In this document: piece by piece, positions 49,203 to 58,047 of the stretch
Layout of the letters: each line of letters begins with the position of its first letter
Position numbering within the stretch: the first letter of the stretch is position 1
Origin: JAKSSE01 sp045597645
GTDB lineage: Bacteria > Bacillota > Clostridia > Lachnospirales > Lachnospiraceae
Reading direction: 5' to 3'
DNA length: 64,000 nt
Assembly (NCBI GenBank): GCA_045597645.1
Contig: JAZLKM010000025.1
Location: 6,267-70,266 of the forward strand
Translations under genes and position numbers: made by a program
The notes under the pieces: generated by a model
Databases searched by the model: none
Seen by the model: the letters and a program-made list of their open reading frames with translations, nothing else
What the model was told of the DNA's origin: nothing

Positions 49203-50879
49203 CTAGACCTCCATGATAACCGGAAGAATCATCGGACGCCTTTTTGTCTCCTTCCAGACAAAATCTGAAAGTGAATTCTTCAAATCGCTCTTAATTTTGG
49301 CCCAATCAGTTATATTGCTGTCCATGCAATTTGCTAGCACATCCTCAAGCACCAGCTTCGCCTCGGTCATCAGCTCCTCAGAGTCCCTGACATACACAAA
49401 GCCCCTTGTAATAATCTCAGGGCCTGATACAACAAGTCCGCTGGCAGCCTCCATTACTACTATTACAACTATAACGCCCTCTGCCGACAGTATCTGTCTA
49501 TCGCGAAGTACAGCTGTACCTACATCTCCTACACCAAGACCATCTACCATTACCGGGCCGCATTCCACCTTGCCCACAATCTTGGCATCCACATTATCCC
49601 CAAGCTCCAATACGTCGCCCGAAGTTAAAATGATGACATTTTCTGAATCGTAGCCTATCTCCCTGCATACTCTTGCCTGGGCACACAGATGCCTAGTCTC
49701 ACCATGCACAGGAATCGCATATTTCGGGCGAACCAATGAGTAAATGAGTTTAATCTCCTCCTGGCATGCATGTCCTGACACATGAACAACCTGGAAAATC
49801 ACATTCGCGCCAAGTCTAATCAGGGCATTGATTACATTTGATACCGCCTTCTCATTACCTGGAATGGGATGTGAACTGAAAATGATAGTATCTCCTGACA
49901 CTATCCTCACCTTGCGGTGTGTACCTGACGCCATACGCGAAAGAGCTGCCATGGACTCTCCCTGGCTTCCAGTGGTAATAAGCACTGTCTGCTCCTTTGG
50001 ATAGTTCCCAAGCTCCTCTATACCAATGAGGGTATTTTCCGGTATATCCAGGTATCCCAGCTCTGATGCTGTAGATATTACAGTCACCATGCTGCGCCCC
50101 TCGACCACAACCTTACGGCCATATTTGTGGGCTGAGTTTATAATCTGCTGTACTCTGTCTACGTTTGATGCAAATGTAGCGATAATAATTCTATGTCCAA
50201 CCTGCTCAGCGAAAATACCATCGAAGGTATGTCCAACTGTGCGCTCTGACTGTGTAAAGCCTGGTCTTTCGGCATTGGTACTGTCGCACATAAGCGCCAG
50301 CACTCCCTTTTTGCCAAGCTCTCCCAATCTGGCCAGGTCTATGGCATCGCCAAATACCGGCGTATAGTCCACCTTGAAGTCTCCTGTGTGAACTATTATT
50401 CCAGCCGGCGAATAGATTGCCAGTGCAGCCGCGTCCTGAATACTATGATTTGTCTTTATAAATTCTACTCTAAAGGCACCTGAATTGATATGCTGACCAT
50501 AGCTTACCACCTTTCGCCTAACCTTATCCAAAAGTCCATGCTCTTCAAGCTTGTGCTCTATAAGTCCAAGCGTCAGTCTGGTTGCATATATAGGCGCATC
50601 TATCTCCTTCATTACATAGGGGATGGCTCCGATATGGTCCTCATGACCATGTGTTATAAAAAATCCCTTAACCTTCTCTTCGTTTTCCTTGAGATATGAA
50701 ATATCAGGGATAACCAGGTCTACACCTGGCATGTCTGCCTCAGGAAATGCCATTCCACAATCCACGACAATAATACTGTCCTCATATTCGAAGGCAGTAA
50801 TATTCATTCCGATAGCTTCAAGCCCTCCCAGAGGGATGATACGCAGCTTAGATGCGCTATCTGCTATATTTTGTTCCAT
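49203..50879 (-). CDS. rnj: Ribonuclease J
   Basis: A metallo-beta-lactamase/beta-CASP RNase with 5'-exonuclease and endonuclease activity, central to mRNA decay in Firmicutes. FITHGHEDHIGAIPYV gives the zinc ligands; HTGDFKVDYTP, MCDSTNAERPGFTQSE, TGSQGES and VHVSGHACQEEIK are further motifs, and the C-terminal domain is present. The 558-residue length is normal. It lies between DUF1292 and trmR, inside what in Bacilli is the yrzB-yrrL-yrrM string, so it replaces the usual mltG-type neighbour. Confidence 0.95.
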   Translation of the reverse strand: MEQNIADSASKLRIIPLGGLEAIGMNITAFEYEDSIIVVDCGMAFPEADMPGVDLVIPDISYLKENEEKVKGFFITHGHEDHIGAIPYVMKEIDAPIYATRLTLGLIEHKLEEHGLLDKVRRKVVSYGQHINSGAFRVEFIKTNHSIQDAAALAIYSPAGIIVHTGDFKVDYTPVFGDAIDLARLGELGKKGVLALMCDSTNAERPGFTQSERTVGHTFDGIFAEQVGHRIIIATFASNVDRVQQIINSAHKYGRKVVVEGRSMVTVISTASELGYLDIPENTLIGIEELGNYPKEQTVLITTGSQGESMAALSRMASGTHRKVRIVSGDTIIFSSHPIPGNEKAVSNVINALIRLGANVIFQVVHVSGHACQEEIKLIYSLVRPKYAIPVHGETRHLCAQARVCREIGYDSENVIILTSGDVLELGDNVDAKIVGKVECGPVMVDGLGVGDVGTAVLRDRQILSAEGVIVVIVVMEAASGLVVSGPEIITRGFVYVRDSEELMTEAKLVLEDVLANCMDSNITDWAKIKSDLKNSLSDFVWKETKRRPMILPVIMEV

Positions 50880-50912
50880 TTTTTCTCCTATAATACTCTG
50901 CCAGCTCTCGGC

Positions 50913-51164
50913 CTATGAAATCACATCTGCATCGAGTAATTCTGCAAATATTTTGCCAAGAGCATCTATTGTAACATCGTCTTCTACTATCTCATAGGTG
51001 ACCTCATCTCCGTCACCGCTTATTTCCTTAAGTATGTATGCATCTGCGTCCTCGTCAGAGTCATCTTCTGTAACCAAAAGATAGGTCTGTCCCTGAAGCA
51101 CAGTCTGCTCTACTACATAAAAATCTATTGCGTCACCGTCACCTGTGAATGTAATTTTTTCCAT
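50913..51164 (-). CDS. yrzB: DUF1292 family protein (YrzB-like)
   Basis: An 83-residue acidic protein. MEKITFTGDGDAIDFYVVEQTVLQGQTYLLV and DDSDEDADAYILKEI are typical of DUF1292, a small protein of unknown role that almost always follows ruvX/yrrK. I start it at the ATG at 51164, which has GAGG five bases upstream; an in-frame ATG at 51191 adds nine residues. Identification rests on sequence pattern and synteny. Confidence 0.9.
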   Translation of the reverse strand: MEKITFTGDGDAIDFYVVEQTVLQGQTYLLVTEDDSDEDADAYILKEISGDGDEVTYEIVEDDVTIDALGKIFAELLDADVIS

Positions 51165-51205
51165 AAAAACCTCTAATTTATGTTGATTCATGTTGCAACA
51201 ACGCC

Positions 51206-51640
51206 CTAGCCCTGCTTTGCGTTGTTCATATAGTCCTGCAATATCAGCATTGCAGCTATCTCATCTACGTACTTTTTTCTATCGTGTATAGAAATCCCCA
51301 TCTCGTTCATAGCATCGATGGCATCTACCGTAGTCAATCTCTCATCTACAAAAATAACAGGCCTGCCTGTACGCCTCTCGACGTCTGCGGCAAAAGCCCT
51401 CGTCGCCTCACACCTGGCACCCTCGGTATCATCCATATTTAAAGGAAGTCCCAGAACAATGCTGCCCACATCGTAGGAGTCACACAGCTCCTCTATTCTA
51501 GCCAAGGTGCGGCGTAGCTTATTCGGTTGCTCTCGTCTGATTATCTCCACTCCCTGTGCCGTAAGTCCGAGTCCGTCACTTACCGCAACTCCCACAGTTT
51601 TTGTGCCAAAATCGAGTCCGAGTATTCTCTTATTGTCCAT
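51206..51640 (-). CDS. ruvX: Holliday junction resolvase-like protein RuvX/YqgF
   Basis: A 144-residue RNase H-fold protein of the YqgF family, involved in pre-16S rRNA processing (and proposed to resolve Holliday junctions). RILGLDFGTKTVGVAVSDGLG holds the first catalytic Asp; IVLGLPLNMDDTEG and FVDERLTTVDA with the later acidic residues follow. I start it at the ATG at 51640; an in-frame start at 51658 adds six residues. It overlaps the end of ireB by 11 bases. Confidence 0.92.
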   Translation of the reverse strand: MDNKRILGLDFGTKTVGVAVSDGLGLTAQGVEIIRREQPNKLRRTLARIEELCDSYDVGSIVLGLPLNMDDTEGARCEATRAFAADVERRTGRPVIFVDERLTTVDAIDAMNEMGISIHDRKKYVDEIAAMLILQDYMNNAKQG

Positions 51641-51896
51641 TACCTGTACTAGAGACATAGTGGCGCATAAGCTCCTCCACCAGCTCGTCTCTCTCCACCT
51701 TCATAATGAGGCTTCTTGCATTATTGTGGCTGGTAATATATGTTGGGTCGCCTGACATAATATATCCAACCATCTGATTAATCGGGTTGTAGCCTTTTTC
51801 CTTAAGTGCTGAATATACTTTATCAATAATCTCCTGCACTGTAAGTGGCTCATCCTTTTGAACTCTAAAAAACTGAGTATTGCCGAGATTCTCCAT
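51630..51896 (-). CDS. ireB: IreB family regulatory protein (UPF0297, YrzL)
   Basis: An 88-residue protein. MENLGNTQFFRV and GYNPINQMVGYIMSGDPTYITSHNNARSLI are invariant blocks of the UPF0297/IreB family; in Enterococcus IreB is a phosphorylated partner of the Ser/Thr kinase IreK that affects cephalosporin tolerance and cell-wall synthesis. I start it at the ATG at 51896 behind a GGGGG site. An in-frame ATG at 51962 would overlap carD and add residues unlike the family. Confidence 0.94.
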   Translation of the reverse strand: MENLGNTQFFRVQKDEPLTVQEIIDKVYSALKEKGYNPINQMVGYIMSGDPTYITSHNNARSLIMKVERDELVEELMRHYVSSTGNGQ

Positions 51897-51897
51897 T

Positions 51898-52407
51898 CTA
51901 TACCCCCTGTGCTTTGTCCAGCACGTCTTTGACCATATCCTCCATCGCCTTACGATCGGCATTGTATGCTATTGCCAGCTCGCCGCACAATTTGTCCATG
52001 CAAATCTTAAGAAATCTCTCATTTGTTGCTGTAAGCTTCTTGCCCGAAGCTATCCTGCTGTTTCGCTCCATCACAAGAGTCTTGAGTACAATCATATACT
52101 CCTGGCACAAGCCTGTTGCGATAGAACTCTTGCATGCCTCATCCAGAGTCTTCTTGGCTGAGATGTCATGCATAGGAAGTCCATCTACAGATGCAATCAG
52201 CGCATCTGCCTCATCCTTTGTCAGGACACTTCGCATATTATTTTCATTGCTTACCGGGCAGTAAATTACGCCTTTTTCCTCATATACTGGCTTGAGTACA
52301 TAATATGATTTCATATCCTTAGTACCTGGGATAGCCATTTCAGTCAATCCCTCTACCACGCAGACGCCTGTCATTCCATAAGCTATATATTCGCCCTGGG
52401 AATACAT
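51898..52407 (-). CDS. carD: CarD family transcriptional regulator
   Basis: A 169-residue CarD/CdnL-type protein that binds the RNA polymerase beta subunit and steadies open promoter complexes. It has the Tudor-like N-terminal domain (FYSQGEYIAYGMTGVC-like, here MYSQGEYIAYGMTGVCVVEG) with YYVLKPVYEEKGVIYCPV, and a helical DNA-contacting C-terminal domain (LMERNSRIASGKKLTATNERFLKIC). Its promoter overlaps the end of the upstream kinase gene. It is the first gene of the run carD-ireB-ruvX. Confidence 0.9.
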   Translation of the reverse strand: MYSQGEYIAYGMTGVCVVEGLTEMAIPGTKDMKSYYVLKPVYEEKGVIYCPVSNENNMRSVLTKDEADALIASVDGLPMHDISAKKTLDEACKSSIATGLCQEYMIVLKTLVMERNSRIASGKKLTATNERFLKICMDKLCGELAIAYNADRKAMEDMVKDVLDKAQGV

Positions 52408-52475
52408 CTCTCACCTCTTTCAAGATACACCAATAGGAACTTTCCACTCTCTAAAAAGTGAAAAATTCCGAACAT

Positions 52476-52504
52476 ATTATATCATATCCCTTCTTAAAAC
52501 TCAA
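52476..52504 (-). promoter_or_regulatory. Promoter of the carD operon
   Basis: TTGAGT (52499-52504) and perfect TATAAT (52476-52481) on the minus strand, spaced 17. The -35 hexamer spans the last codons and stop of the histidine kinase gene. Confidence 0.75.
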
Positions 52505-55349
52505 CGACCCCCGACAGTGCCTCAAGTGCCTCGTCGTAGTCAAATTCCTCAAGGTGTTCGATTGCTTTTTTCACCTTATGCGCATTTTCAGCACCGAGTA
52601 CCGGCAATATTTGCTCAAGAATCCTCTGTGCTTGTGGCGCATCAAACTGCTCCGTCAGTTCTCTTGCCGACTGTAGCATTTCGCCTAGCTGCGCTGCATC
52701 CAGAGATGCTATATCTGTGACTTCCTCTTCCGGTTGTTTTGATTCTTCCTTCTGAATCGTCTTTAGGTAGTCGCCAAGCTCATGCATGCAGACCTGATAT
52801 TTGTTAACCAGATCACCATTATGCAGCTCTATTTCCTGGAAATCACCGGCTTTTCCTGCCATTTCCAGTTGCCTAGCATACTCTGAGAGCTCCGTCGCAC
52901 CTATATTTGCAGCAGTGCTCTTAAGGCCGTGTACCTCTATAATATATCTGTCATAGTCCCCCTTTTCAGCGCAATCATTTATAAGCTGAATATGTGACTT
53001 GTGCTTGCTATATACCACTCCCGCTATCTCCGCAAAATCTTCCAGCGAGCCGCAGTAGACAATAGCTTGATTTACGTCAAAATGCTTATGAGTTGGAAGG
53101 GGCAGCTGTTCCCCTGCTTCATCTTGCTCTGTCTTTTCCAAGCTGTCCTGTATCTGCTCTGGTCCCTCTACATAAGTAACGAGATTCTCAGGCAGGTAGG
53201 TAAGCAGTACGTTTTCCAGAAGTTCAGTATCAATTGGCTTAGACAGATAGCTGTCAAAACCAAAGGCTATCATCTCCTCCTTTACGCCAGATACCGCATT
53301 TGCAGTGAGGGCTACGATTGACACTCCCTTGTATGCCCCGCCACTTATACTTCGAATTTTCTGCATGGTCTCAACACCATCCATAAGTGGCATCATGTGG
53401 TCCATAAAAATCAAATCATACTTATTTCTGATGACCTTATCTATAGCTGCAAATCCCGAAGATGCAGTATCTGCCACTATGCCATAGCGTTTAAGCATGC
53501 CAGATGACACGCGAAGATTAGTCTCATTGTCATCCACCACCAGCACCTTGGCCGATGAGACAAAATATTTTCTAGTCTTCTTGTCTGACATCTTGGTGCT
53601 GACAGCATTTTCCTTGCCAATAGGAGTCGGATCTACCACTTCCTGCACCAAGGTAACTGCTATTGTAGTCCCCTCTCCAAGCTTACTATCCACGCTTATA
53701 GTTCCGCCCAAAGCATCTACAAAGGCCTTTACAATTGCCATTCCAAGTCCGGTTCCCTCCACTCCCTTGTTAGCTTTGGAGTCAAACCTGGAGAATTTCT
53801 CATAAAGCTTATCCACAGATTCCTGAGACATTCCAACACCAGTATCCTTTGCCTCAATTCTTATCGTTATCTGACCAGACCTATCATCCATGGACACTAC
53901 GTGCATTCCCATTGTGACACTGCCGTGCTTAGTGTACTTGACTGAATTGTTAAGTATGTTGGTCATTATCTGCTGGATAGCAGTGACAGGTCCATGCAGG
54001 ATATACGGCAATGAATCATCGGTGTCCACCACAAACTCAAGTCCCTTCTCTGCCGCAAGCGAGCTTATAAGTCTTCCAACATCCGACAGCAGGGACTGTG
54101 TATAGTAGTCCTCATAGCTTATCTCCATTTTGCCGCTGTCAATTTTGGAAATATCAAGCACCTCATTGATGATATGCAGCAAATTGGTAGCCGCACTCTT
54201 GATGTCATTTGCATAGCCTCTGGTCTTTAGTGACAGATGCTCATCAAGCATCAGCTCCGAAAATCCCAGAATTACATTCATCGGAGTGCGAATCTCATGG
54301 GACATATTCGCAAGGAATGCTGACTTGGCTCTATTGGCTTCATCCGCCTCTTTCTTCAGCTCTATGATTTTCTCCGTGTACTCGCTGAGGAAGGTCATAT
54401 CAAAGAACCAGGCTGTATAGCCTTTTATATTATTGCCGTCACGAAGTGTGGTTACACGAACCTCAAAGTTGCCGTTTGATGTCTCCACTACTCCCTCTTC
54501 CTGTAACATGAGGCCCTTTATATACTCACGCTGCTCATCATTCATTACACGAATATCAGGAAAAATAAACTCCAGCGCTTGGTTGGCATAGACAAAATTA
54601 TAATCACTATCAAGTATCAGGATTCCATCTCGTGAAGTATCTACAAGACTCTCTCTTGCAATATCCTCAGCATCGAGAAGACCTAAAATTGCTATCAATA
54701 CGCAGCACAGCATGCACATCGTACTAAAATTAAACGTAGCCAAGTCCATCCTGTCATTTGTTAGCGGAATAGTTATCCATGTAGATAGTACAGGGATACC
54801 ACCTGCCAGTGCCAGCACTATAAGAGTGTGCAGATCTCTGCCTCTTGAATGTCTCCTGTACCACAGCATAGAAATAATACTAAGCAGCATAAAGAACGCT
54901 ATTCCGTACGCGATAAGATAGTACAAAATAGTTTTGTCCATTATCAGGTACGGGACAATATAGTCTGTACGCCTCTCTGTCACAGTAAATAGCAGATGAT
55001 GTATTGGATTAGTCTCAACCATAAGCGCTGCAACAGTTGACGAAATCAGCAGACCATTTCGATTATTTTTAGATATTTTCCTATGCATATAGCTATATAG
55101 GAACAGCAGATATCCAAGAGATGTGTATCCCTTAAGCGTGAGCGTGTGCGCATACACGATCTCCGATGTACCAACTGGCAAATCCTGCATCTGAATAGCG
55201 TAGCAAAGCTGAGTACTCAGCGCCATGCATGTAGTAAAAAGCAGCCATCTCTGGTTCTCAGACGGTTTTTTTGTGGCTACATACATGATTGTAGCTGCAG
55301 TTATCATTATTCCTATGTAGAAAATATTAATTACAACGTCTGCACCCAA
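52494..55349 (-). CDS. Hybrid sensor histidine kinase with 7TM input, receiver and Hpt domains
   Basis: A 951-residue membrane phosphorelay protein. Residues 1-225 hold seven hydrophobic segments of the histidine-kinase 7TM type; a PAS-like domain follows (about 235-330). HisKA: phospho-His351 in FLANMSHEIRTPMN. HATPase: NILNNSVKYTKHG, DTGVGM and GTGLGM. Receiver (601-725): phospho-Asp650 in LIFMDHMMPLMDG. Hpt: His807 in EVHGLKSTAANIG. No DNA-binding output domain is present, so the phosphate is passed to an unseen partner. The start is TTG at 55349 behind a strong AAGGAGG site. It lies 58 bases after pyrD on the same strand and could be read with the pyr genes. The signal is unknown. Confidence 0.92.
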   Translation of the reverse strand: MGADVVINIFYIGIMITAATIMYVATKKPSENQRWLLFTTCMALSTQLCYAIQMQDLPVGTSEIVYAHTLTLKGYTSLGYLLFLYSYMHRKISKNNRNGLLISSTVAALMVETNPIHHLLFTVTERRTDYIVPYLIMDKTILYYLIAYGIAFFMLLSIISMLWYRRHSRGRDLHTLIVLALAGGIPVLSTWITIPLTNDRMDLATFNFSTMCMLCCVLIAILGLLDAEDIARESLVDTSRDGILILDSDYNFVYANQALEFIFPDIRVMNDEQREYIKGLMLQEEGVVETSNGNFEVRVTTLRDGNNIKGYTAWFFDMTFLSEYTEKIIELKKEADEANRAKSAFLANMSHEIRTPMNVILGFSELMLDEHLSLKTRGYANDIKSAATNLLHIINEVLDISKIDSGKMEISYEDYYTQSLLSDVGRLISSLAAEKGLEFVVDTDDSLPYILHGPVTAIQQIMTNILNNSVKYTKHGSVTMGMHVVSMDDRSGQITIRIEAKDTGVGMSQESVDKLYEKFSRFDSKANKGVEGTGLGMAIVKAFVDALGGTISVDSKLGEGTTIAVTLVQEVVDPTPIGKENAVSTKMSDKKTRKYFVSSAKVLVVDDNETNLRVSSGMLKRYGIVADTASSGFAAIDKVIRNKYDLIFMDHMMPLMDGVETMQKIRSISGGAYKGVSIVALTANAVSGVKEEMIAFGFDSYLSKPIDTELLENVLLTYLPENLVTYVEGPEQIQDSLEKTEQDEAGEQLPLPTHKHFDVNQAIVYCGSLEDFAEIAGVVYSKHKSHIQLINDCAEKGDYDRYIIEVHGLKSTAANIGATELSEYARQLEMAGKAGDFQEIELHNGDLVNKYQVCMHELGDYLKTIQKEESKQPEEEVTDIASLDAAQLGEMLQSARELTEQFDAPQAQRILEQILPVLGAENAHKVKKAIEHLEEFDYDEALEALSGVVEF

Positions 55350-55407
55350 AGCTGGCCTCCTTCAGGGAAATTCGCAATTTGCTTCGCACCTTGTTCATAA
55401 ACAATTG

Positions 55408-56310
55408 TTACTTCACAGCACCAATGATGCTGTTGATATCGTCAATGTGTTTACGTTCCATATATGCTTCGATACCCTCAAGGATATCGATAGTCGCCGT
55501 AGGATTATTAAAATTAGCTGTACCGACAGATACCATGGTAGCTCCAGCCAAAAGCATCTCTATCGCATCAGCCGCTGTAGCTACACCGCCCATTCCAATG
55601 ATAGGAATCTTAACTGCACTAGCAGTCTGATATACCATTCGCACTGCAACCGGGTGTATAGCAGGACCAGAGAGTCCTCCAGTCTTGTTGGCAAGTGCAA
55701 AAGTCTGGCGCTCGATATCAATCTTCATTCCTGTGATGGTATTGATAAGTGAAAGTCCATCTGCGCCACCTGCCTCTGCAGCCTTCGCCATTACGGTGAT
55801 GTCAGTCACATTTGGCGACAGCTTCATGATTACAGGCTGCTTCGCCTTAGCCTTCACTGCCTTCGTGATAGCCTCAACTGCCTTAGGGTTCTGGCCGAAA
55901 GCGATTCCGCCCTCCTTTACATTAGGGCAGGAAATATTGATTTCCATCAGATCAATAGGCTCATCTGCAAGTCTCTCAACCACTGCCAGATATTCTTCCT
56001 CACTGTGTCCGCATACGTTCACAATAATCTTGGTATCGAACTGCTTTAGGAAAGGTATGTCTCTCTTGCAAAATAACTCTATGCCCGGATTCTGAAGTCC
56101 AATAGCATTGAGCATGCCAGAGCTTGTCTCCATCACGCGCGGAGTAGGATTTCCCGGCCATGGCACATTGGCCACACCTTTAGTTGTAACAGCCCCCAAC
56201 TTATTCAAATCAACAAACGCAGAATATTCCATCCCGCTTCCAAATGTACCTGACGCCACGGTGATAGGGTTATTCATCTCAACACCGGCAAAATTAACCT
56301 TTAAATTCAC
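55408..56310 (-). CDS. pyrD: Dihydroorotate dehydrogenase B, catalytic subunit
   Basis: The catalytic FMN subunit of class 1B dihydroorotate dehydrogenase. It has VTVASGTFGSGMEYSAF, NAIGLQNPGIE, the serine/cysteine region in NISCPNVKEGGIAFGQNP, GGLSGPAIHPVAVRM and GMGGVATAADAIEM. I start it at the GTG at 56310, with GGAGG seven bases upstream and a GTGA overlap with the pyrK stop; the longer ATG start at 56352 would lie inside pyrK. The 300-residue length is normal. It works as a heterotetramer with PyrK, passing electrons to NAD. Confidence 0.95.
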   Translation of the reverse strand: MNLKVNFAGVEMNNPITVASGTFGSGMEYSAFVDLNKLGAVTTKGVANVPWPGNPTPRVMETSSGMLNAIGLQNPGIELFCKRDIPFLKQFDTKIIVNVCGHSEEEYLAVVERLADEPIDLMEINISCPNVKEGGIAFGQNPKAVEAITKAVKAKAKQPVIMKLSPNVTDITVMAKAAEAGGADGLSLINTITGMKIDIERQTFALANKTGGLSGPAIHPVAVRMVYQTASAVKIPIIGMGGVATAADAIEMLLAGATMVSVGTANFNNPTATIDILEGIEAYMERKHIDDINSIIGAVK

Positions 56311-57134
56311 AGCAGCACCTCCGTTGATACAAATACCGGTCCCTCGGTACATACTCGCTTGTTGTTCACCTGCGAATGCTCATCCTTTTCCTTTGACTTT
56401 GTCACACAGCCAAGGCACGCTCCGACACCGCAGGCCATTCTCTCCTCGAGTGACAGGAAGCAAAGGATTCCATTTTCCTCCGCATACTGCTTTACACCTC
56501 GAAGCATAGGCATAGGTCCGCACGCATAAATGATATTGCCAGTGACATTTTCTGCCTTAATTGCATCTAATACCGTTCCATGCACTCCGATAGAGCCATC
56601 ATCCGTGGCAACGTGTATTCTGGCGCCTGCCTTTTGGAATTCCTCCAGCAGGAAAAGGTCTGAATTTCTATATCCAAGCACTGCCTCAACAGGCACTGTT
56701 GCACTTTTCGCAAGCCCCAGAATCGGTGGTATGCCTATACCGCCTCCGATGGCTATGATGCGAGGGTTTTCCGGAAAATCATACGGCAGCTTGTCCTGTG
56801 ACTTATTTGCATCAGGCAGTACGTATCCATTTCCGATTGGTCCTATGAGCTCCAAGCTCTCGCCTCTCTCCCAGGTGGAAAATTCAGCTGTGCCCTCACC
56901 TGCCACACGATATACAACCGTAAGGGTCCAGGCATCCACATTCATATCACAGATGCTTATGGGCCTTGGCAAAAGTCGGCTCTTATCGTGACTATAGATT
57001 GAAATGAACTGGCCCGGCTTAGCTGTCCTGGCTGCCTGAGTGCAGATCACCATCTTGAAAATGCCATCCGCGATCTCATGCTGAGAGATTACAGTTCCGG
57101 TATCCTTTATCATAGTTACATCATTAGAATGCAT
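56307..57134 (-). CDS. pyrK: Dihydroorotate dehydrogenase electron transfer subunit
   Basis: The FAD/2Fe-2S partner of PyrD. FAD domain: FISIYSHDKSRLLPRPISICD; NAD region: IIAIGGGIGIPPILGLAKS and YACGPMPMLRGV; iron-sulfur cysteines: MACGVGACLGCVTKSKE and RVCTEGPVF. It has 275 residues. It overlaps pyrF by 11 bases upstream and pyrD by four downstream, so all three are coupled. Confidence 0.95.
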   Translation of the reverse strand: MHSNDVTMIKDTGTVISQHEIADGIFKMVICTQAARTAKPGQFISIYSHDKSRLLPRPISICDMNVDAWTLTVVYRVAGEGTAEFSTWERGESLELIGPIGNGYVLPDANKSQDKLPYDFPENPRIIAIGGGIGIPPILGLAKSATVPVEAVLGYRNSDLFLLEEFQKAGARIHVATDDGSIGVHGTVLDAIKAENVTGNIIYACGPMPMLRGVKQYAEENGILCFLSLEERMACGVGACLGCVTKSKEKDEHSQVNNKRVCTEGPVFVSTEVLL

Positions 57135-58047
57135 TGTTTGCTATATCCTCTCTCATGTCTATAACTGCTGCTCTTGCTGCATCTGCAAAGCCCTGCTCTC
57201 CGAAGCTTGCATACTTCTCCTGCTTATATGCAGCAATGATGCCTCTGGAAGAGTTCACGATAGCGCCTAAGCCATCCTTATTGAAAAATACTGCGAGGTC
57301 CTTGCCTGTACCACCCTGAGCGCCGTAGCCCGGAACCAGAATGTAGCTTTTTGGCATAATCTCGCGAAGCACCTTGCCCATCTCCGGGTAGGTAGCACCT
57401 ACAACAGCGCCTACAAGGGTGTAGCCGTACTTTCCTTCAGTACCCTCGCCCCACTCTCTTACCTTCTCGCCAACCAGCTCATACAGCGGTTTGCCATCGA
57501 TTTTCTGATCCTGGAACTCACCGCTTGATGGGTTAGAGGTCTTAACGAGTACAAATATACCCTTATTTTCCTCCTTGCAGACATCTACGAATGGCTTTAC
57601 GCCATCAGTTCCAAGATATGGATTAACGGTAGCATAGTCCTCGCCAAATGGAGTAATTACAGTGCTGCCTATCTTGATTTTTCCAAGATGAGCTGTAGCA
57701 TATGCAGCTGATGTAGAGCCGATGTCGCCTCGTTTTACATCGCCAATGATTACCAGGTCCTTGCTCTTAGCGTAATCCACAGTATCCTTGAAGAGCTTAA
57801 CGCCCTCCACGCCGAACTGCTCATACATTGCAATCTGAGGCTTAACAGCCGGAACGAGATCAGCAACCGCATCAATGAGTCCTACATTATATTTGTAGAT
57901 TGCATCACATACTGCCTCTACAGTTTCACCCTTTTCCTTGATTGCTTCCTTCACCAGAAACTCCGGTACGTAGTTAAGCATTGGATCAAGACCTACTACG
58001 ATTGGCGCATTTGTTTTTTTGATTTTCTCAATAAGCTTATCTGTCAT
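57124..58047 (-). CDS. pyrF: Orotidine 5'-phosphate decarboxylase
   Basis: The last step to UMP. This is the longer, type 2 form: IVVGLDPMLNYVPEFL, the catalytic block LVIIGDVKRGDIGSTSAAYA with the Asp-Lys pair, and LVPGYGAQGGTGKDLAVFF. I start it at the ATG at 58047, with GGAGG five bases upstream. It overlaps the pyrC end by 11 bases and pyrK start by 11 bases. About 307 residues. Confidence 0.95.
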   Translation of the reverse strand: MTDKLIEKIKKTNAPIVVGLDPMLNYVPEFLVKEAIKEKGETVEAVCDAIYKYNVGLIDAVADLVPAVKPQIAMYEQFGVEGVKLFKDTVDYAKSKDLVIIGDVKRGDIGSTSAAYATAHLGKIKIGSTVITPFGEDYATVNPYLGTDGVKPFVDVCKEENKGIFVLVKTSNPSSGEFQDQKIDGKPLYELVGEKVREWGEGTEGKYGYTLVGAVVGATYPEMGKVLREIMPKSYILVPGYGAQGGTGKDLAVFFNKDGLGAIVNSSRGIIAAYKQEKYASFGEQGFADAARAAVIDMREDIANNAF

